NCBI RefSeq assembly: GCF_018882285.1
Contig: NZ_JACVOT010000001.1
Location: forward strand, 496,001 to 560,000
Length of the DNA stretch: 64,000 nucleotides
Origin: Polynucleobacter sp. AM-26B4
GTDB taxonomy: Bacteria; Pseudomonadota; Gammaproteobacteria; Burkholderiales; Burkholderiaceae
Reading direction: 5' to 3'
In this document: positions 45,469-54,577 of the stretch, one piece after another
Layout of the letters: the number at the start of each line of letters is the position of its first letter
Position numbering within the stretch: position 1 is the stretch's first letter
Program-made: the position numbers and the translations under genes
Notes under the pieces: model-generated
Seen by the model: only the letters and a program-made list of their open reading frames with translations
Database searches by the model: none
What the model was told of the DNA's origin: nothing

Positions 45469-46605
45469 ATGTACACCCCCAGTGATCATGACTACATGAC
45501 CATGGCCTTGGCAGAAGCCAAGAAATCCATGTTCGTGAGTAACCCAAATCCTCGGGTTGGGTGTGTCATTGTTAAAAATAATGAAATTCTGGGAGTAGGT
45601 CATACACAAGTGGTCGGCTCAGACCATGCAGAAATCAATGCACTCAAAGATGCCAAAGCCAAAGGCAAAGATGTCACAGGTGCAACGGTGTACGTCACTT
45701 TAGAACCTTGTTGTCATCATGGGCGCACGCCTCCTTGCACTGATAGCTTGATCGCTGCCAAAGTATCAACCGTGATTGCCGCTATGACGGATCCCAATCC
45801 TTTGGTAGCAGGACAAGGATTAGAAACACTCAGAGCCTCAGGCATTGAAGTGCGTTGCGGTCTTTTAGAAAAAGAATCCACGGAACTCAATCCTGGCTTC
45901 ATCAAACGCATGACGCAAAAGAAACCTTGGGTGCGCATGAAAATTGCTGCGAGTCTCGATGGTAAAACTGCTCTTCACAATGGCGTGAGCCAATGGATCA
46001 CCAGTGCAGAGGCCAGACACGATGGTCACCTGTGGCGCGCCAGAGCTTGCTGCATCCTCACAGGCATCGGCACCGTCAAAGAAGATGATCCACAACTAAA
46101 TGTCAGAGACGTTCATCCAAAAGATATTTCTGCAAGACAACCAATGCGAGTCTTGATTGATTCATTTTTGGAAGTTCCGCTCAACGCAAAAATTTTGGAT
46201 GAGACCATCGGTGGTCAAACCTTGGTTGTTTGCGGACAAGTGGATGATGCGCACTTTGCTCAAATAGAAACTGCTTTAAAAGCCAAGAATGTTCGCTTGA
46301 TAAAAATGGCTGACACATCCAATCCAAAAGGCAAAGTTGATTTATCCGCCTTATTCACTTACTTGGCAGAAAAATGTCACGTCAATGAAGTGCACGTTGA
46401 AGCGGGCTTCAAACTCAATGGCTCACTGCTTCGCGAAAATTGCGTCGATGAGCTATTGATCTACATGGCACCAAAACTTTTAGGCGATGCTCAAGGCATG
46501 GCCAATCTACCTACTCTCACAAGCCTTGATGGCGTTGATGCTTGGGATATGATGGATCATCAAACCATTGGTCATGATTTGCGCTTGCGCCTTATAAAAA
46601 AGTAA
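45469..46605 (+). CDS. ribD: Bifunctional pyrimidine deaminase/reductase RibD
   Basis: RibD carries out two steps of riboflavin synthesis: deamination and then reduction of the pyrimidine intermediate. The 378 residues have an N-terminal deaminase with zinc ligands in DHAEINAL and LEPCCHHGRTPPCTDSLI, and a C-terminal reductase (about 150-378: WVRMKIAASLDGKTAL, SQWITSAEARHDGHLWRA, VEAGFKLNGSLL). It begins the operon ribD-ribE-ribBA-ribH-nusB. No FMN riboswitch fits in the 57-base gap upstream. Confidence 0.96.
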   Translation: MYTPSDHDYMTMALAEAKKSMFVSNPNPRVGCVIVKNNEILGVGHTQVVGSDHAEINALKDAKAKGKDVTGATVYVTLEPCCHHGRTPPCTDSLIAAKVSTVIAAMTDPNPLVAGQGLETLRASGIEVRCGLLEKESTELNPGFIKRMTQKKPWVRMKIAASLDGKTALHNGVSQWITSAEARHDGHLWRARACCILTGIGTVKEDDPQLNVRDVHPKDISARQPMRVLIDSFLEVPLNAKILDETIGGQTLVVCGQVDDAHFAQIETALKAKNVRLIKMADTSNPKGKVDLSALFTYLAEKCHVNEVHVEAGFKLNGSLLRENCVDELLIYMAPKLLGDAQGMANLPTLTSLDGVDAWDMMDHQTIGHDLRLRLIKK

Positions 46606-46621
46606 CTTATAAAGAAAACCT

Positions 46622-47254
46622 ATGTTCACTGGAATCATTCAAGCAATCGGACACATCGACACCGTTGAAAAACTCGGTGATGGCTTTCGCTTACACATCA
46701 ACGCCGGAAAATTAGACATGGATGATGTTCAATTGGGCGACAGCATTGCGCTTCAAGGCGCATGCATGACTGTGGTCTCAATGACTGACTCACATTTTGC
46801 GATCGATATATCAGCAGAGTCTTTGGATAAAACCACGGGCTTGGATAAACCTGGTCACATCAATCTTGAAAAAGCATTGCGCTTCAATGATCGCTTGGGC
46901 GGTCACTTGGTCAGCGGTCACGTCGATGGCATGGGCACGGTGACACTTTTTGAACAAGTCGAACAAATTAAAACGAATGAATCTCAAAACAATGAAGGCT
47001 CATGGCATTTGATCATCAAAGCTCCTCTGTCTTTAGCCAAGTACTTGGCCTACAAAGGTTCGATCGTGGTTAATGGCACATCGTTGACCGTCAATAAAGT
47101 TGAAGATCTTCAAGATGGCTGCCTGATGCACATCAACCTCATCCCTCACACACTTCAAAACACCACCCTTCAATACCTCAAGGCAGGCTCTTTGGTGAAT
47201 TTAGAGGTTGATTTGATTGCTCGATATGTTGAGCGCATGCTCGCGCCCAATTAG
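46622..47254 (+). CDS. ribE: Riboflavin synthase alpha chain
   Basis: This enzyme dismutates two molecules of 6,7-dimethyl-8-ribityllumazine to riboflavin. The 210-residue protein consists of two homologous lumazine-binding barrels: the first starts MFTGIIQAIGHI and the second follows GGHLVSGHVDGMGTV near residue 97. The C-terminal LINLEVDLIARYVERML-like sequence (VNLEVDLIARYVERML) is typical. It lies 16 bases after ribD. Confidence 0.95.
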   Translation: MFTGIIQAIGHIDTVEKLGDGFRLHINAGKLDMDDVQLGDSIALQGACMTVVSMTDSHFAIDISAESLDKTTGLDKPGHINLEKALRFNDRLGGHLVSGHVDGMGTVTLFEQVEQIKTNESQNNEGSWHLIIKAPLSLAKYLAYKGSIVVNGTSLTVNKVEDLQDGCLMHINLIPHTLQNTTLQYLKAGSLVNLEVDLIARYVERMLAPN

Positions 47255-47352
47255 GCCTGAATGAGTCCTGAGCGACTAAAAGGCTCATGCATTAGCTAAA
47301 AGATAGCTAAAAACCCTGCCTTCACTCAAAAAAGCTTTAAAATCACCGCTCT

Positions 47353-48486
47353 ATGCCAAGCACAAGCTATTCCCTCTCCTCTACTGAAGAAATCATTGCC
47401 GACATGCGTACCGGCAAGATGGTCGTTTTAGTCGATGAAGAAGATCGTGAAAACGAAGGCGACTTGGTGCTGGCCGCTGATCATGTCACACCTGAAGCGA
47501 TTAACTTCATGGCCAAACATGGTCGAGGCTTGATTTGCTTGACCCTGACTCGCGAACGATGCGAGCAACTCAATTTACCTTTGATGGTGCGTGACAACAC
47601 GGCAGCTCTAGGCACTAATTTCACGGTATCGATTGAAGCAGCTGAAGGTGTTACCACCGGCATCTCTGCTGCCGATCGCTCTCACACAGTCAAAGTGGCG
47701 GTTTCTCCAACAGCCAAACCGCGTGACATCGTGATGCCTGGCCACATTTTTCCTCTCATGGCACAAGCTGGCGGTGTGTTGGTTCGTTCCGGCCACACTG
47801 AAGCAGGCTGTGATTTAGCAGAACTAGCAGGATGCAGTCCAGCCGCTGTGATTTGCGAAATCATGAAAGACGATGGCGAGATGGCTCGCTTACCTGACTT
47901 AGTTGAATTCGCTAAAGCTCACCAATTAAAAATTGGCACCATCGTTGACTTGATCCATTACCGCAGTCGCAATGAGAGCATCATCAGTCGTCAAGGCACT
48001 CGCGTATTCAATACCCCATGGGGACCTTTACAAGGCATTGCTTATAAAGACAGTCCAACAGGTTGTGCGCACTTGGCCTTGATCAAAGGTCAACCAAATC
48101 CAAGCCAAGAAACCTTGGTGCGTGTGCATGAACCCGCCACCATTCTTGATTTACTTGAAACAGAATCTGCCAGTCATTCATGGCCTGTGACTCAGGCGAT
48201 TAAAACCATCGCTGAAAGTGAAGCTGGCGCGATCGTTTTATTGAATTGCGCCGGAACAGCTGCTGTGAACACAGACGCTTGGTTCAATCAGTTAGGTAAG
48301 TTGGATGGCATTGCCCCAGTGAACCCTCAAAGAAAAACTGATTTCCGTACCTACGGTATTGGCGCGCAAATTTTGAAAGATTTGGGTATCCGCAAAATGA
48401 AATTGTTGGCCAAGCCAGGCAAGTTACCAACCATGGCCGGCTACGACTTAGAAGTCACCGGACATTTGCCATATCAAGCAACATAA
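47353..48486 (+). CDS. ribBA: DHBP synthase with degenerate GTP cyclohydrolase II domain (RibBX-like)
   Basis: The 377-residue protein combines 3,4-dihydroxy-2-butanone 4-phosphate synthase (about 1-205) and a GTP cyclohydrolase II-like domain (about 210-377). The RibB half is intact: VLVDEEDRENEGDLVLAAD, TNFTVSIEAAEGVTTGISAADR, and GHIFPLMAQAGGVLVRSGHTEA. In the second half, the motifs that bind zinc and catalyse in true RibA (ECLTGD, RCDCG, QEGRGIG) are absent: the region reads VRVHEPATILDLLETES and later IVLLNCAG. It thus resembles the RibBX variant of Proteobacteria, and a separate ribA should be elsewhere. Confidence 0.9.
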   Translation: MPSTSYSLSSTEEIIADMRTGKMVVLVDEEDRENEGDLVLAADHVTPEAINFMAKHGRGLICLTLTRERCEQLNLPLMVRDNTAALGTNFTVSIEAAEGVTTGISAADRSHTVKVAVSPTAKPRDIVMPGHIFPLMAQAGGVLVRSGHTEAGCDLAELAGCSPAAVICEIMKDDGEMARLPDLVEFAKAHQLKIGTIVDLIHYRSRNESIISRQGTRVFNTPWGPLQGIAYKDSPTGCAHLALIKGQPNPSQETLVRVHEPATILDLLETESASHSWPVTQAIKTIAESEAGAIVLLNCAGTAAVNTDAWFNQLGKLDGIAPVNPQRKTDFRTYGIGAQILKDLGIRKMKLLAKPGKLPTMAGYDLEVTGHLPYQAT

Positions 48487-48535
48487 TTAGTTTTCTCGAT
48501 TTTTAGTTTTATCACCACCACACACAAAGGTTCAT

Positions 48536-49027
48536 ATGCCACTAACTAACATTGATCGAATTGAAGCAGACTTAAACGGTCAAGACCTTTGCATCGGTAT
48601 TGTGCAAGCGCGTTTTAATGCTCCTATCTGTGAGGCTTTAACAGAGGCTTGCGTTAAAGAATTATTAGCTCTTGGTGTTGCAGAGCCCGACATTGTGATC
48701 ACAACCGTTCCAGGCGCTTTAGAGATTCCTTTGGCACTTCAAAAACTCACTGAGAGTGGCGAGTTTGATGCGCTGATTGCTTTGGGTGCAGTGATTCGTG
48801 GTGAAACTTATCACTTTGAACTTGTTTCAAATGAATCAGGGGCTGGCATCTCACGCGTTGGTCTTGATTACGGCATTCCTATTGCAAACGGCGTTCTCAC
48901 TTGTGAAACAGATGCACAGGCTCAAGCACGCGTTCTTGAAAAAGGTCGTGATTGTGCGCGCACTGCTGTTGAAATGGCCAACCTATCCATTGGCCTAACA
49001 CCTGATGATGAAGTTGAAGAAGACTAA
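48536..49027 (+). CDS. ribH: 6,7-dimethyl-8-ribityllumazine synthase
   Basis: RibH condenses the pyrimidine from RibD with the butanone phosphate from RibB into lumazine. The 163 residues include [53 protein letters not shown] with the catalytic His, and [17 protein letters not shown]. It follows ribBA by 49 bases and precedes nusB by 30, the usual ribH-nusB linkage. Confidence 0.96.
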   Translation: MPLTNIDRIEADLNGQDLCIGIVQARFNAPICEALTEACVKELLALGVAEPDIVITTVPGALEIPLALQKLTESGEFDALIALGAVIRGETYHFELVSNESGAGISRVGLDYGIPIANGVLTCETDAQAQARVLEKGRDCARTAVEMANLSIGLTPDDEVEED

Positions 49028-49057
49028 TCAATACCAAATATAAATATTTAGCAGCTT

Positions 49058-49552
49058 ATGAACTTTGATCCCCAACAACTCAATAAACCGATTTCATCTG
49101 TCACGGTGAAACGGTCTTTGACGCCACGTCGTCGTGCACGCGAATACGCACTACAAGGTGTTTATCAATGGTTGGTGATCAAAGCAGCTGGTGGCTTTGC
49201 AGATCACGCCACCATTGCCAAGCAACTCGGCGAAGACCCTGGCTTCAAAAAAGCCCAAAAAGAATTATTTGATCATTTGTTTTCTGGGGTGGTGAACCAC
49301 TATGACATCCTTGAAAACCACATCAAGAAACATATTGATCGCCCAATGGAAGAGTTGTCACCGGTTGAATATGGTGCCTTACTCATTGCTGCCTTTGAAT
49401 TAGCCCAAGATATCAGCGTACCGTTCAAGGTCGCTATCAATGAAGCTGTAGAACTTGCTAAGGTATTTGGTGGCACAGATGGCCACAAGTATGTGAATGG
49501 TGTTCTAGATAAATTGGCCCAAGAACTCAGACCTCATGAGATGCCGCGCTAA
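49058..49552 (+). CDS. nusB: Transcription antitermination factor NusB
   Basis: NusB binds boxA RNA with NusE and promotes rRNA antitermination. The 164-residue protein has the family features RRRAREYALQGVYQWLV near the N-terminus and the C-terminal VPFKVAINEAVELAKVFGGTDGHKYVNGVLDKLA. It ends the riboflavin operon. The first about 20 residues (MNFDPQQLNKPISSVTVKRS) are an extension beyond the E. coli start. Confidence 0.95.
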   Translation: MNFDPQQLNKPISSVTVKRSLTPRRRAREYALQGVYQWLVIKAAGGFADHATIAKQLGEDPGFKKAQKELFDHLFSGVVNHYDILENHIKKHIDRPMEELSPVEYGALLIAAFELAQDISVPFKVAINEAVELAKVFGGTDGHKYVNGVLDKLAQELRPHEMPR

Positions 49553-49599
49553 TAGCGCTAAGGGCCCAGGAGCTCTAGAGATAGAGCTAAACAACTAAA

Positions 49600-50397
49600 T
49601 TAATTAAGGCTCTGGCCTAAGCTAGCAATTCTCAAAGCTGCAGCTTGTCTTAAACGATTTCTTTCAGCCAAAACCTTCTCGCCATAACCACCATCATTGA
49701 TAAAGATGGATGAGGCGCCCACATACAAACGTAATCCAGCGTGTAATGAACCGCCTTTGGCGATGTACTCACGGAGAATCAAAGAACCCACACGCATATT
49801 AGCGTCTGGATCCAAGGCTGCTTCATGGCCGCCAAATAACTCAAACTTTTCTACGTGAACCCGGGTCATCACTTGCATCAGACCCTGGGCACCCTTTTTG
49901 CTCTCGGCCAAAGGATTAAAACTTGATTCAACCGCTGTGACAGCCAAAATCAAGGTTGGGTCTAGACCCACCTCACGACTCACTGTCATGGCTTTATCAA
50001 CAAACTCTAAGCTCGCAGAATGGGCAATCTTATATTTATTAGATATGTATGAAGCAACGGCTTGACGCTCTGCTCCAGACTTTAGGATTTTTGCATCCAA
50101 GGCTTCAGCATCCACCAAGCTTGTTGGGATTTTGGCTGCTTGAGGTGCCACAGATGGAACAGGGTCAAAACTGTTCTGGAATATTTGATAAGCCTCAGCT
50201 GGGATCAGCCAAGAGGCCAATTCAACACGCAAAGGCTGGTTCATCCACATGGCCAAGACCATGAAGGAAGCTAGAACGCCCAAGGAGCTCATTACGCCCT
50301 TGAACTTTGCTTTGGCAATAGAAAGCAAGTCAACGGACGCAGAGCTGTCTCTGTCCTGTATGCCTGTGTTAACCATCTTCAAAGTGTTTGTATTCAT
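49600..50397 (-). CDS. Lytic transglycosylase with SLT domain, membrane-anchored
   Basis: The ATG at 50397 is preceded by GAAGG and gives 265 residues; a frame 42 codons longer has no ribosome binding site. The protein has one N-terminal helix (SSLGVLASFMVLAMWMNQ) and a C-terminal SLT domain: catalytic Glu in LAVTAVESSFNPLA, then SKKGAQGLMQVMTRVHVEKF and AALDPDANMRVGSLILREYI. It should cleave glycan strands in the periplasm with formation of anhydromuropeptides. It converges on nusB. Confidence 0.82.
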   Translation of the reverse strand: MNTNTLKMVNTGIQDRDSSASVDLLSIAKAKFKGVMSSLGVLASFMVLAMWMNQPLRVELASWLIPAEAYQIFQNSFDPVPSVAPQAAKIPTSLVDAEALDAKILKSGAERQAVASYISNKYKIAHSASLEFVDKAMTVSREVGLDPTLILAVTAVESSFNPLAESKKGAQGLMQVMTRVHVEKFELFGGHEAALDPDANMRVGSLILREYIAKGGSLHAGLRLYVGASSIFINDGGYGEKVLAERNRLRQAAALRIASLGQSLN

Positions 50398-50856
50398 TTC
50401 TACCTTCTTAAAAAGTGTTTCGTTCACCGATTCAAACCAAGGATCAAACCAAGCCCTGAAATTTGTGCACTGCAACATCTCTTTGAGTTGATGCATATTA
50501 GGAAAGGTTATATACACTGTCAAGCATATAGAAAATTATTTACAATATTTTTAGTTATTAAAAGACTGTATAAAGAATCATACCCCCTGTGGATAAGGTG
50601 GGTGACTCATTGACGTATAAGGGTAAATTTTATGTTAGTAAGCACTAATTTTATATTCTGAAAAAACTACATTTAGTGGTTTTTTTTGAATTAAAAACCA
50701 TAGATTGATTCAATCATCCTGAAATATCAGGGTTTTAACTGATCTTTCATTCTGGTATTCAGAGGGAGTGCCCGCTCTTGAACTGGAGCATCTTAATGAT
50801 CCAAAAAATTCAATCGATGCAGAAGGACTCAATAACTTAGGGCAAAATCTCAAGCT
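50398..50856. other. Intergenic region upstream of gabD: DnaA box, hairpin, small open frame
   Basis: TGTGGATAA (50588-50596) is an exact DnaA box on the minus strand. TTGACG (50610-50615) and TATGTT (50631-50636) could be a weak promoter with a 15-base spacer. AAAAAACTAC (50661-50670) and GTGGTTTTTT (50676-50685), followed by more T, form a weak terminator-like hairpin. From about 50720 to 50860 one plus frame is open (reading FWYSEGVPALELEHL) and ends in the ATGA shared with gabD; it has no ATG/GTG/TTG start in front and may be a gene remnant. Nothing else is recognisable. Confidence 0.35.
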
Positions 50857-52248
50857 ATGACAAACCAATTCTTTGAAGTAAACAACCCGGCCAATCAACA
50901 AATCATTGCTCAGGTCCCCAATATGACCCCAGCAGATGCCTTGCGAGCCGTTGATACGGCTAACGTAGCACTTCCTGCCTGGAAAGCAAGAACTGGCAAA
51001 GACAGAGCACAGCTATTAAGACGCTGGTTCGAACTCATGAACCGCGATGCTGATCGCTTGGCCCGCTTGATGACTGAAGAACAAGGCAAAGCATTGATGG
51101 AAGCCAAAGGTGAGGTTACTTATGCGGCTTCATTCATTGAATGGTTTGCCGAAGAAGCCAAGCGCGTGATGGGCGCTATTCCTGCCAGCCCTTGGTCTGA
51201 TAAACGCATGATGGTCCTCAAGCAAGCCATTGGGGTCTGCGTTTCGATCACCCCATGGAACTTCCCTTTGGCCATGATCACCCGCAAAGTAGCCCCAGCC
51301 ATTGCTGCTGGCTGCACGATTGTGATCAAACCGGCGGAGCAAACCCCTTTATCAGCCCTGGCACTGGCAGAACTGGCCAAAGAAGCCGGGATTCCTGATG
51401 GCGTCATCAATATCGTGACAGCCGATGCAAAGAATTCTGTAGCGATTGGCAAAGCCCTTTGCGACTCTCCTATGGTTCGTCATCTGTCTTTCACAGGCTC
51501 AACCCCGGTTGGCAGAATCTTGATGGAGCAATGTGCCCCTACTATTAAGAAGGTGGCCCTTGAACTGGGTGGCCATGCCCCCTTCATTGTGTTTGAGGAT
51601 GCAGACTTAGACGCAGCGGTCAGTGGAGCCATGCAATCTAAATACCGTAATGCCGGTCAAACCTGCGTTTGCACCAATCGTTTTTACGTACATGCGAGCT
51701 TGCACGATGTATTCGTGGAAAAATTAGCTCAAGCCAGCAAACGTTTGGTCATTGGTCCAGGATTAGATAAAGGCGTTCAATTAGGTCCATTGATTGATCA
51801 ACAAGCTATTGATAAGGTTGAGCAACACGTTCAAGATGCGGTCGCAAAAGGCGCCCGTGTGATGACTGGTGGCAAGCGCCACACTTTGGGTGGCACCTTT
51901 TATGAACCCACTGTATTAGCAGGCGTTAAAAAAGGCATGTTGATCACTGAAGAGGAAACCTTTGGTCCAGTGGCTGCCGTGATTCCATTCACATCAGAGT
52001 CAGAAGTGATTCAAATGGCCAATGACAGTGAGTACGGCTTAGCTTCGTATTTTTACAGTAAAGATATCAGTCGTATTTGGAGAGTTGCTGAAGCCTTGGA
52101 ATTTGGGATGGTCGGCGTGAATACCGGCACGATCTCAAATGAAGTGGCACCTTTTGGCGGTGTTAAACAATCTGGTCTTGGCAGAGAAGGCAGTGTTTGG
52201 GGAATGGATGAGTACTTAGAAATGAAGTACGTTTGCCTTGGGCTCTAA
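50857..52248 (+). CDS. gabD: NAD(P)-dependent succinate-semialdehyde dehydrogenase-like enzyme
   Basis: This aldehyde dehydrogenase oxidises succinate semialdehyde (or a close aldehyde) to the acid. The 463-residue protein has the catalytic Cys in NAGQTCVCTNRFYVH, the general-base Glu in ALELGGHAPFIV, the NAD-binding FTGSTPVGRIL, and ITPWNFPLAMITRKVAPA near the N-terminus. It is slightly shorter than the usual 480 or so at the N-terminus. GabD-type sequence (QSKYRNAGQTC) is the best match; the in vivo aldehyde is not certain. Confidence 0.86.
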   Translation: MTNQFFEVNNPANQQIIAQVPNMTPADALRAVDTANVALPAWKARTGKDRAQLLRRWFELMNRDADRLARLMTEEQGKALMEAKGEVTYAASFIEWFAEEAKRVMGAIPASPWSDKRMMVLKQAIGVCVSITPWNFPLAMITRKVAPAIAAGCTIVIKPAEQTPLSALALAELAKEAGIPDGVINIVTADAKNSVAIGKALCDSPMVRHLSFTGSTPVGRILMEQCAPTIKKVALELGGHAPFIVFEDADLDAAVSGAMQSKYRNAGQTCVCTNRFYVHASLHDVFVEKLAQASKRLVIGPGLDKGVQLGPLIDQQAIDKVEQHVQDAVAKGARVMTGGKRHTLGGTFYEPTVLAGVKKGMLITEEETFGPVAAVIPFTSESEVIQMANDSEYGLASYFYSKDISRIWRVAEALEFGMVGVNTGTISNEVAPFGGVKQSGLGREGSVWGMDEYLEMKYVCLGL

Positions 52249-52293
52249 ATCCAACTCTATATCAAGCCAAGCAAATCATTAGAAACAAAATTT

Positions 52294-53094
52294 TTATACT
52301 TTCTTGAACACCAAATCCCAAACTCCGTGCCCAAGACGAATACCTCGATTCTCAAACTTGGTCACTGGGCGGTAAGTTGGACGCTCTGCATACCCACCTG
52401 CTAAGACACCCGTATTGACCAAGGTAGGCTCTGCAGATAAAACTTCCATCATCTGCTCAGCATATTCTTGCCAATCAGTGGCCAAGTGCCAATAGCCACC
52501 TGGTTTAATCCGGCTACTTAATAGTGATACAAATTCTGGCTGGATCAAACGACGCTTGTTGTGGCGTTTTTTATGCCACGGGTCTGGAAAGTAAACATGA
52601 ACGCCATCTAAAAAAGATTCTGGAATCATGTTTTCAACAACTTCTACTGCATCATGGCGCATGAGTCTTAAATTAGTGAGTCCTTGCTCACCTATTAACT
52701 TAAGTAATGCGCCCACTCCTGGCTCATGAACCTCAATGGCCAGAAAATCATCAGCCGGTCTGGCGGCAGCGATCTTGGCGGTGGTCTCCCCCATGCCAAA
52801 ACCTATTTCAAGGATTTTTGGCCTTGGTGTCTTATTTAAATCAGCAGGATTAGATTTAAAACTTTTATCCCAATCAATTGCTTGACCAGTGAAGGGCAAT
52901 AAAAATTCAGGGCCCAAGGTTTCAATAGCGCGAGCTTGGCCAGGAGTCAAACGGCCGGTGCGTAAAACAAAAGACTTGATGCGATGCAAGTAATGCGCAG
53001 AGTCCCCAGAGTCCTTGGGCTCTTTAGCAAATGCTTCTTTGGCTTGCTCAAAGGATTGATGTAAACGCGGAGATTCTGAATTCTTTTCTGACAT
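52294..53094 (-). CDS. trmB: tRNA (guanine-N7-)-methyltransferase
   Basis: TrmB makes m7G46 in tRNA with SAM. The 266-residue protein has a variable N-terminal part of about 45 residues, then [18 protein letters not shown], the SAM-binding [28 protein letters not shown], and [20 protein letters not shown], all TrmB signatures. The C-terminal [18 protein letters not shown] is also typical. It is divergent from the bactofilin gene. Confidence 0.95.
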   Translation of the reverse strand: MSEKNSESPRLHQSFEQAKEAFAKEPKDSGDSAHYLHRIKSFVLRTGRLTPGQARAIETLGPEFLLPFTGQAIDWDKSFKSNPADLNKTPRPKILEIGFGMGETTAKIAAARPADDFLAIEVHEPGVGALLKLIGEQGLTNLRLMRHDAVEVVENMIPESFLDGVHVYFPDPWHKKRHNKRRLIQPEFVSLLSSRIKPGGYWHLATDWQEYAEQMMEVLSAEPTLVNTGVLAGGYAERPTYRPVTKFENRGIRLGHGVWDLVFKKV

Positions 53095-53210
53095 GCGCTT
53101 ATTTTAATCTCCTGAGCTGCATCGCCTTCCATCCTCACCCCAAGGCCAATCTCATTCCCCATAGAGCTAATGATTTATACTTATGACAATTATTAGAGAT
53201 TTGTCATATT

Positions 53211-53651
53211 TTGTTTAAAAAGAAAAAACCGCGCGCTGAAGGAATGGAGAGTTTTGATACCTTGCTAGGTAAAAGCTCAGTGATTCATGGTCGTATGACT
53301 GTGCACGACAGTCTGCGCATTGATGGCAAAGTATTCGGCAACCTAGAGCCAGCAGATAAGTACCCTTGCTCGATTGCGGTTGGTCCAAGTGGAGTTGTCA
53401 CCGGCAACATTCATTGCAATAAAGCTTATATCGCTGGCAAAGTGATCGGCAATATTTTTGCCAAAGAATTAATCGTCTTGTCTGAGTGTGCCGTGGTTCA
53501 CGGAGATATCAGCGCTGAAGCATTCACCATCGCAACCGGTGCAGTGATTGAAGGCACGATGCTTCAAGCTAATCGTAAAGTTAGAAACCCACAATCAAAT
53601 CAGCTTCGCTCAAATATCAGCGCAAGCAGCATGACCTCAGTTCAAAATTAA
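53211..53651 (+). CDS. Bactofilin family protein
   Basis: The 146-residue protein starts with TTG ([11 protein letters not shown]) and has a central right-handed beta-helix (about 20-120) made of repeats such as [39 protein letters not shown], and [21 protein letters not shown]. This is the bactofilin (DUF583) fold, which polymerises without nucleotides and acts as a scaffold in cell shape or envelope processes. The start has a weak AGAGA upstream. Its stop overlaps the opposite-strand uppP stop in TTAA. Confidence 0.9.
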   Translation: MFKKKKPRAEGMESFDTLLGKSSVIHGRMTVHDSLRIDGKVFGNLEPADKYPCSIAVGPSGVVTGNIHCNKAYIAGKVIGNIFAKELIVLSECAVVHGDISAEAFTIATGAVIEGTMLQANRKVRNPQSNQLRSNISASSMTSVQN

Positions 53652-54517
53652 TGTGACCACTGGACGACGCCCGTCCAAGCAGTCAGCAAAACTAAAACTC
53701 CAAAAATAATTCGGTACCAAGCAAAGATCCTGAAGTCATGGGTGGCCACATAACGGATCAACCAACGGATACACACAAAGGCAGACACAAAAGAGACTGC
53801 GAAGCCAATTCCCAAGGTCGGACCAAAAGTACTCCATGAAGCATCACCTAAAACATGACGCAGTTTGATTAACTCATAGAGTGTTGCACCTGCAATCACT
53901 GGAATAGCCAAGAAGAAAGAGAACTCTGTGGCAACCTTTCTTGGTAAACCAAACAACATGCCGCCAATGATGGTTGCACCAGAGCGAGAAGTTCCTGGAA
54001 TCAAAGCAGCGCATTGCGCCAAACCAATTTTCAATGCATCTCGCCAATTGAGATCATCCACACTATCAATGTCTCGAGAAATTAGTACGCCGTCACCCGC
54101 ATCAGACTCCAACTTCTTTTGACGAGCCTCTGCCCAAAAAATAATGAAGCCACCCACAATGAATGCTGTGGCCACAGGAATTGGAGAAAATAATGCGCTC
54201 TTAATATATTTGCCAAGTAGCAAAGCCAAGACAATGGCTGGAATCGTGGCGATGATGACATTCACGGCAAAACGTTGTGATGCTCTTCTTGAAGCAATAC
54301 CAGTGACCACACCGATGAGTTTATGACGGTACTCCCAACAAACTGCCAAGATCGCACCAAATTGAATGATGACCTCAAAAGCTTTACCCTTGTCGTCATT
54401 AAAATCCAATAGGTCACCCACCAAGATCAAATGACCCGTCGATGAAATCGGCAAAAACTCAGTAAAACCCTCTACCAAGCCCAAGATGACAGCTTTAAGA
54501 ATTAAATAGATATCCAT
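53648..54517 (-). CDS. uppP: Undecaprenyl-diphosphate phosphatase
   Basis: UppP (BacA) recycles undecaprenyl diphosphate to the monophosphate lipid carrier in the inner membrane. The 289-residue protein has both active-site regions: [23 protein letters not shown] near the N-terminus and [22 protein letters not shown] near residue 170. Eight hydrophobic stretches fit the family. An extra polar stretch ([20 protein letters not shown], about 130-150) lies between helices. Confidence 0.95.
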   Translation of the reverse strand: MDIYLILKAVILGLVEGFTEFLPISSTGHLILVGDLLDFNDDKGKAFEVIIQFGAILAVCWEYRHKLIGVVTGIASRRASQRFAVNVIIATIPAIVLALLLGKYIKSALFSPIPVATAFIVGGFIIFWAEARQKKLESDAGDGVLISRDIDSVDDLNWRDALKIGLAQCAALIPGTSRSGATIIGGMLFGLPRKVATEFSFFLAIPVIAGATLYELIKLRHVLGDASWSTFGPTLGIGFAVSFVSAFVCIRWLIRYVATHDFRIFAWYRIIFGVLVLLTAWTGVVQWSH

Positions 54518-54577
54518 GGCGTGATGATAAACAATTAATCTGCCAGCAAGAACGGTGAATTAGAAAGTTTTAAAGAC

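Noticed and set aside
47255-47352. FMN riboswitch before ribBA
   Set aside because: The gap is only 98 bases and has none of the conserved RFN segments; the 57-base gap before ribD is also too short.
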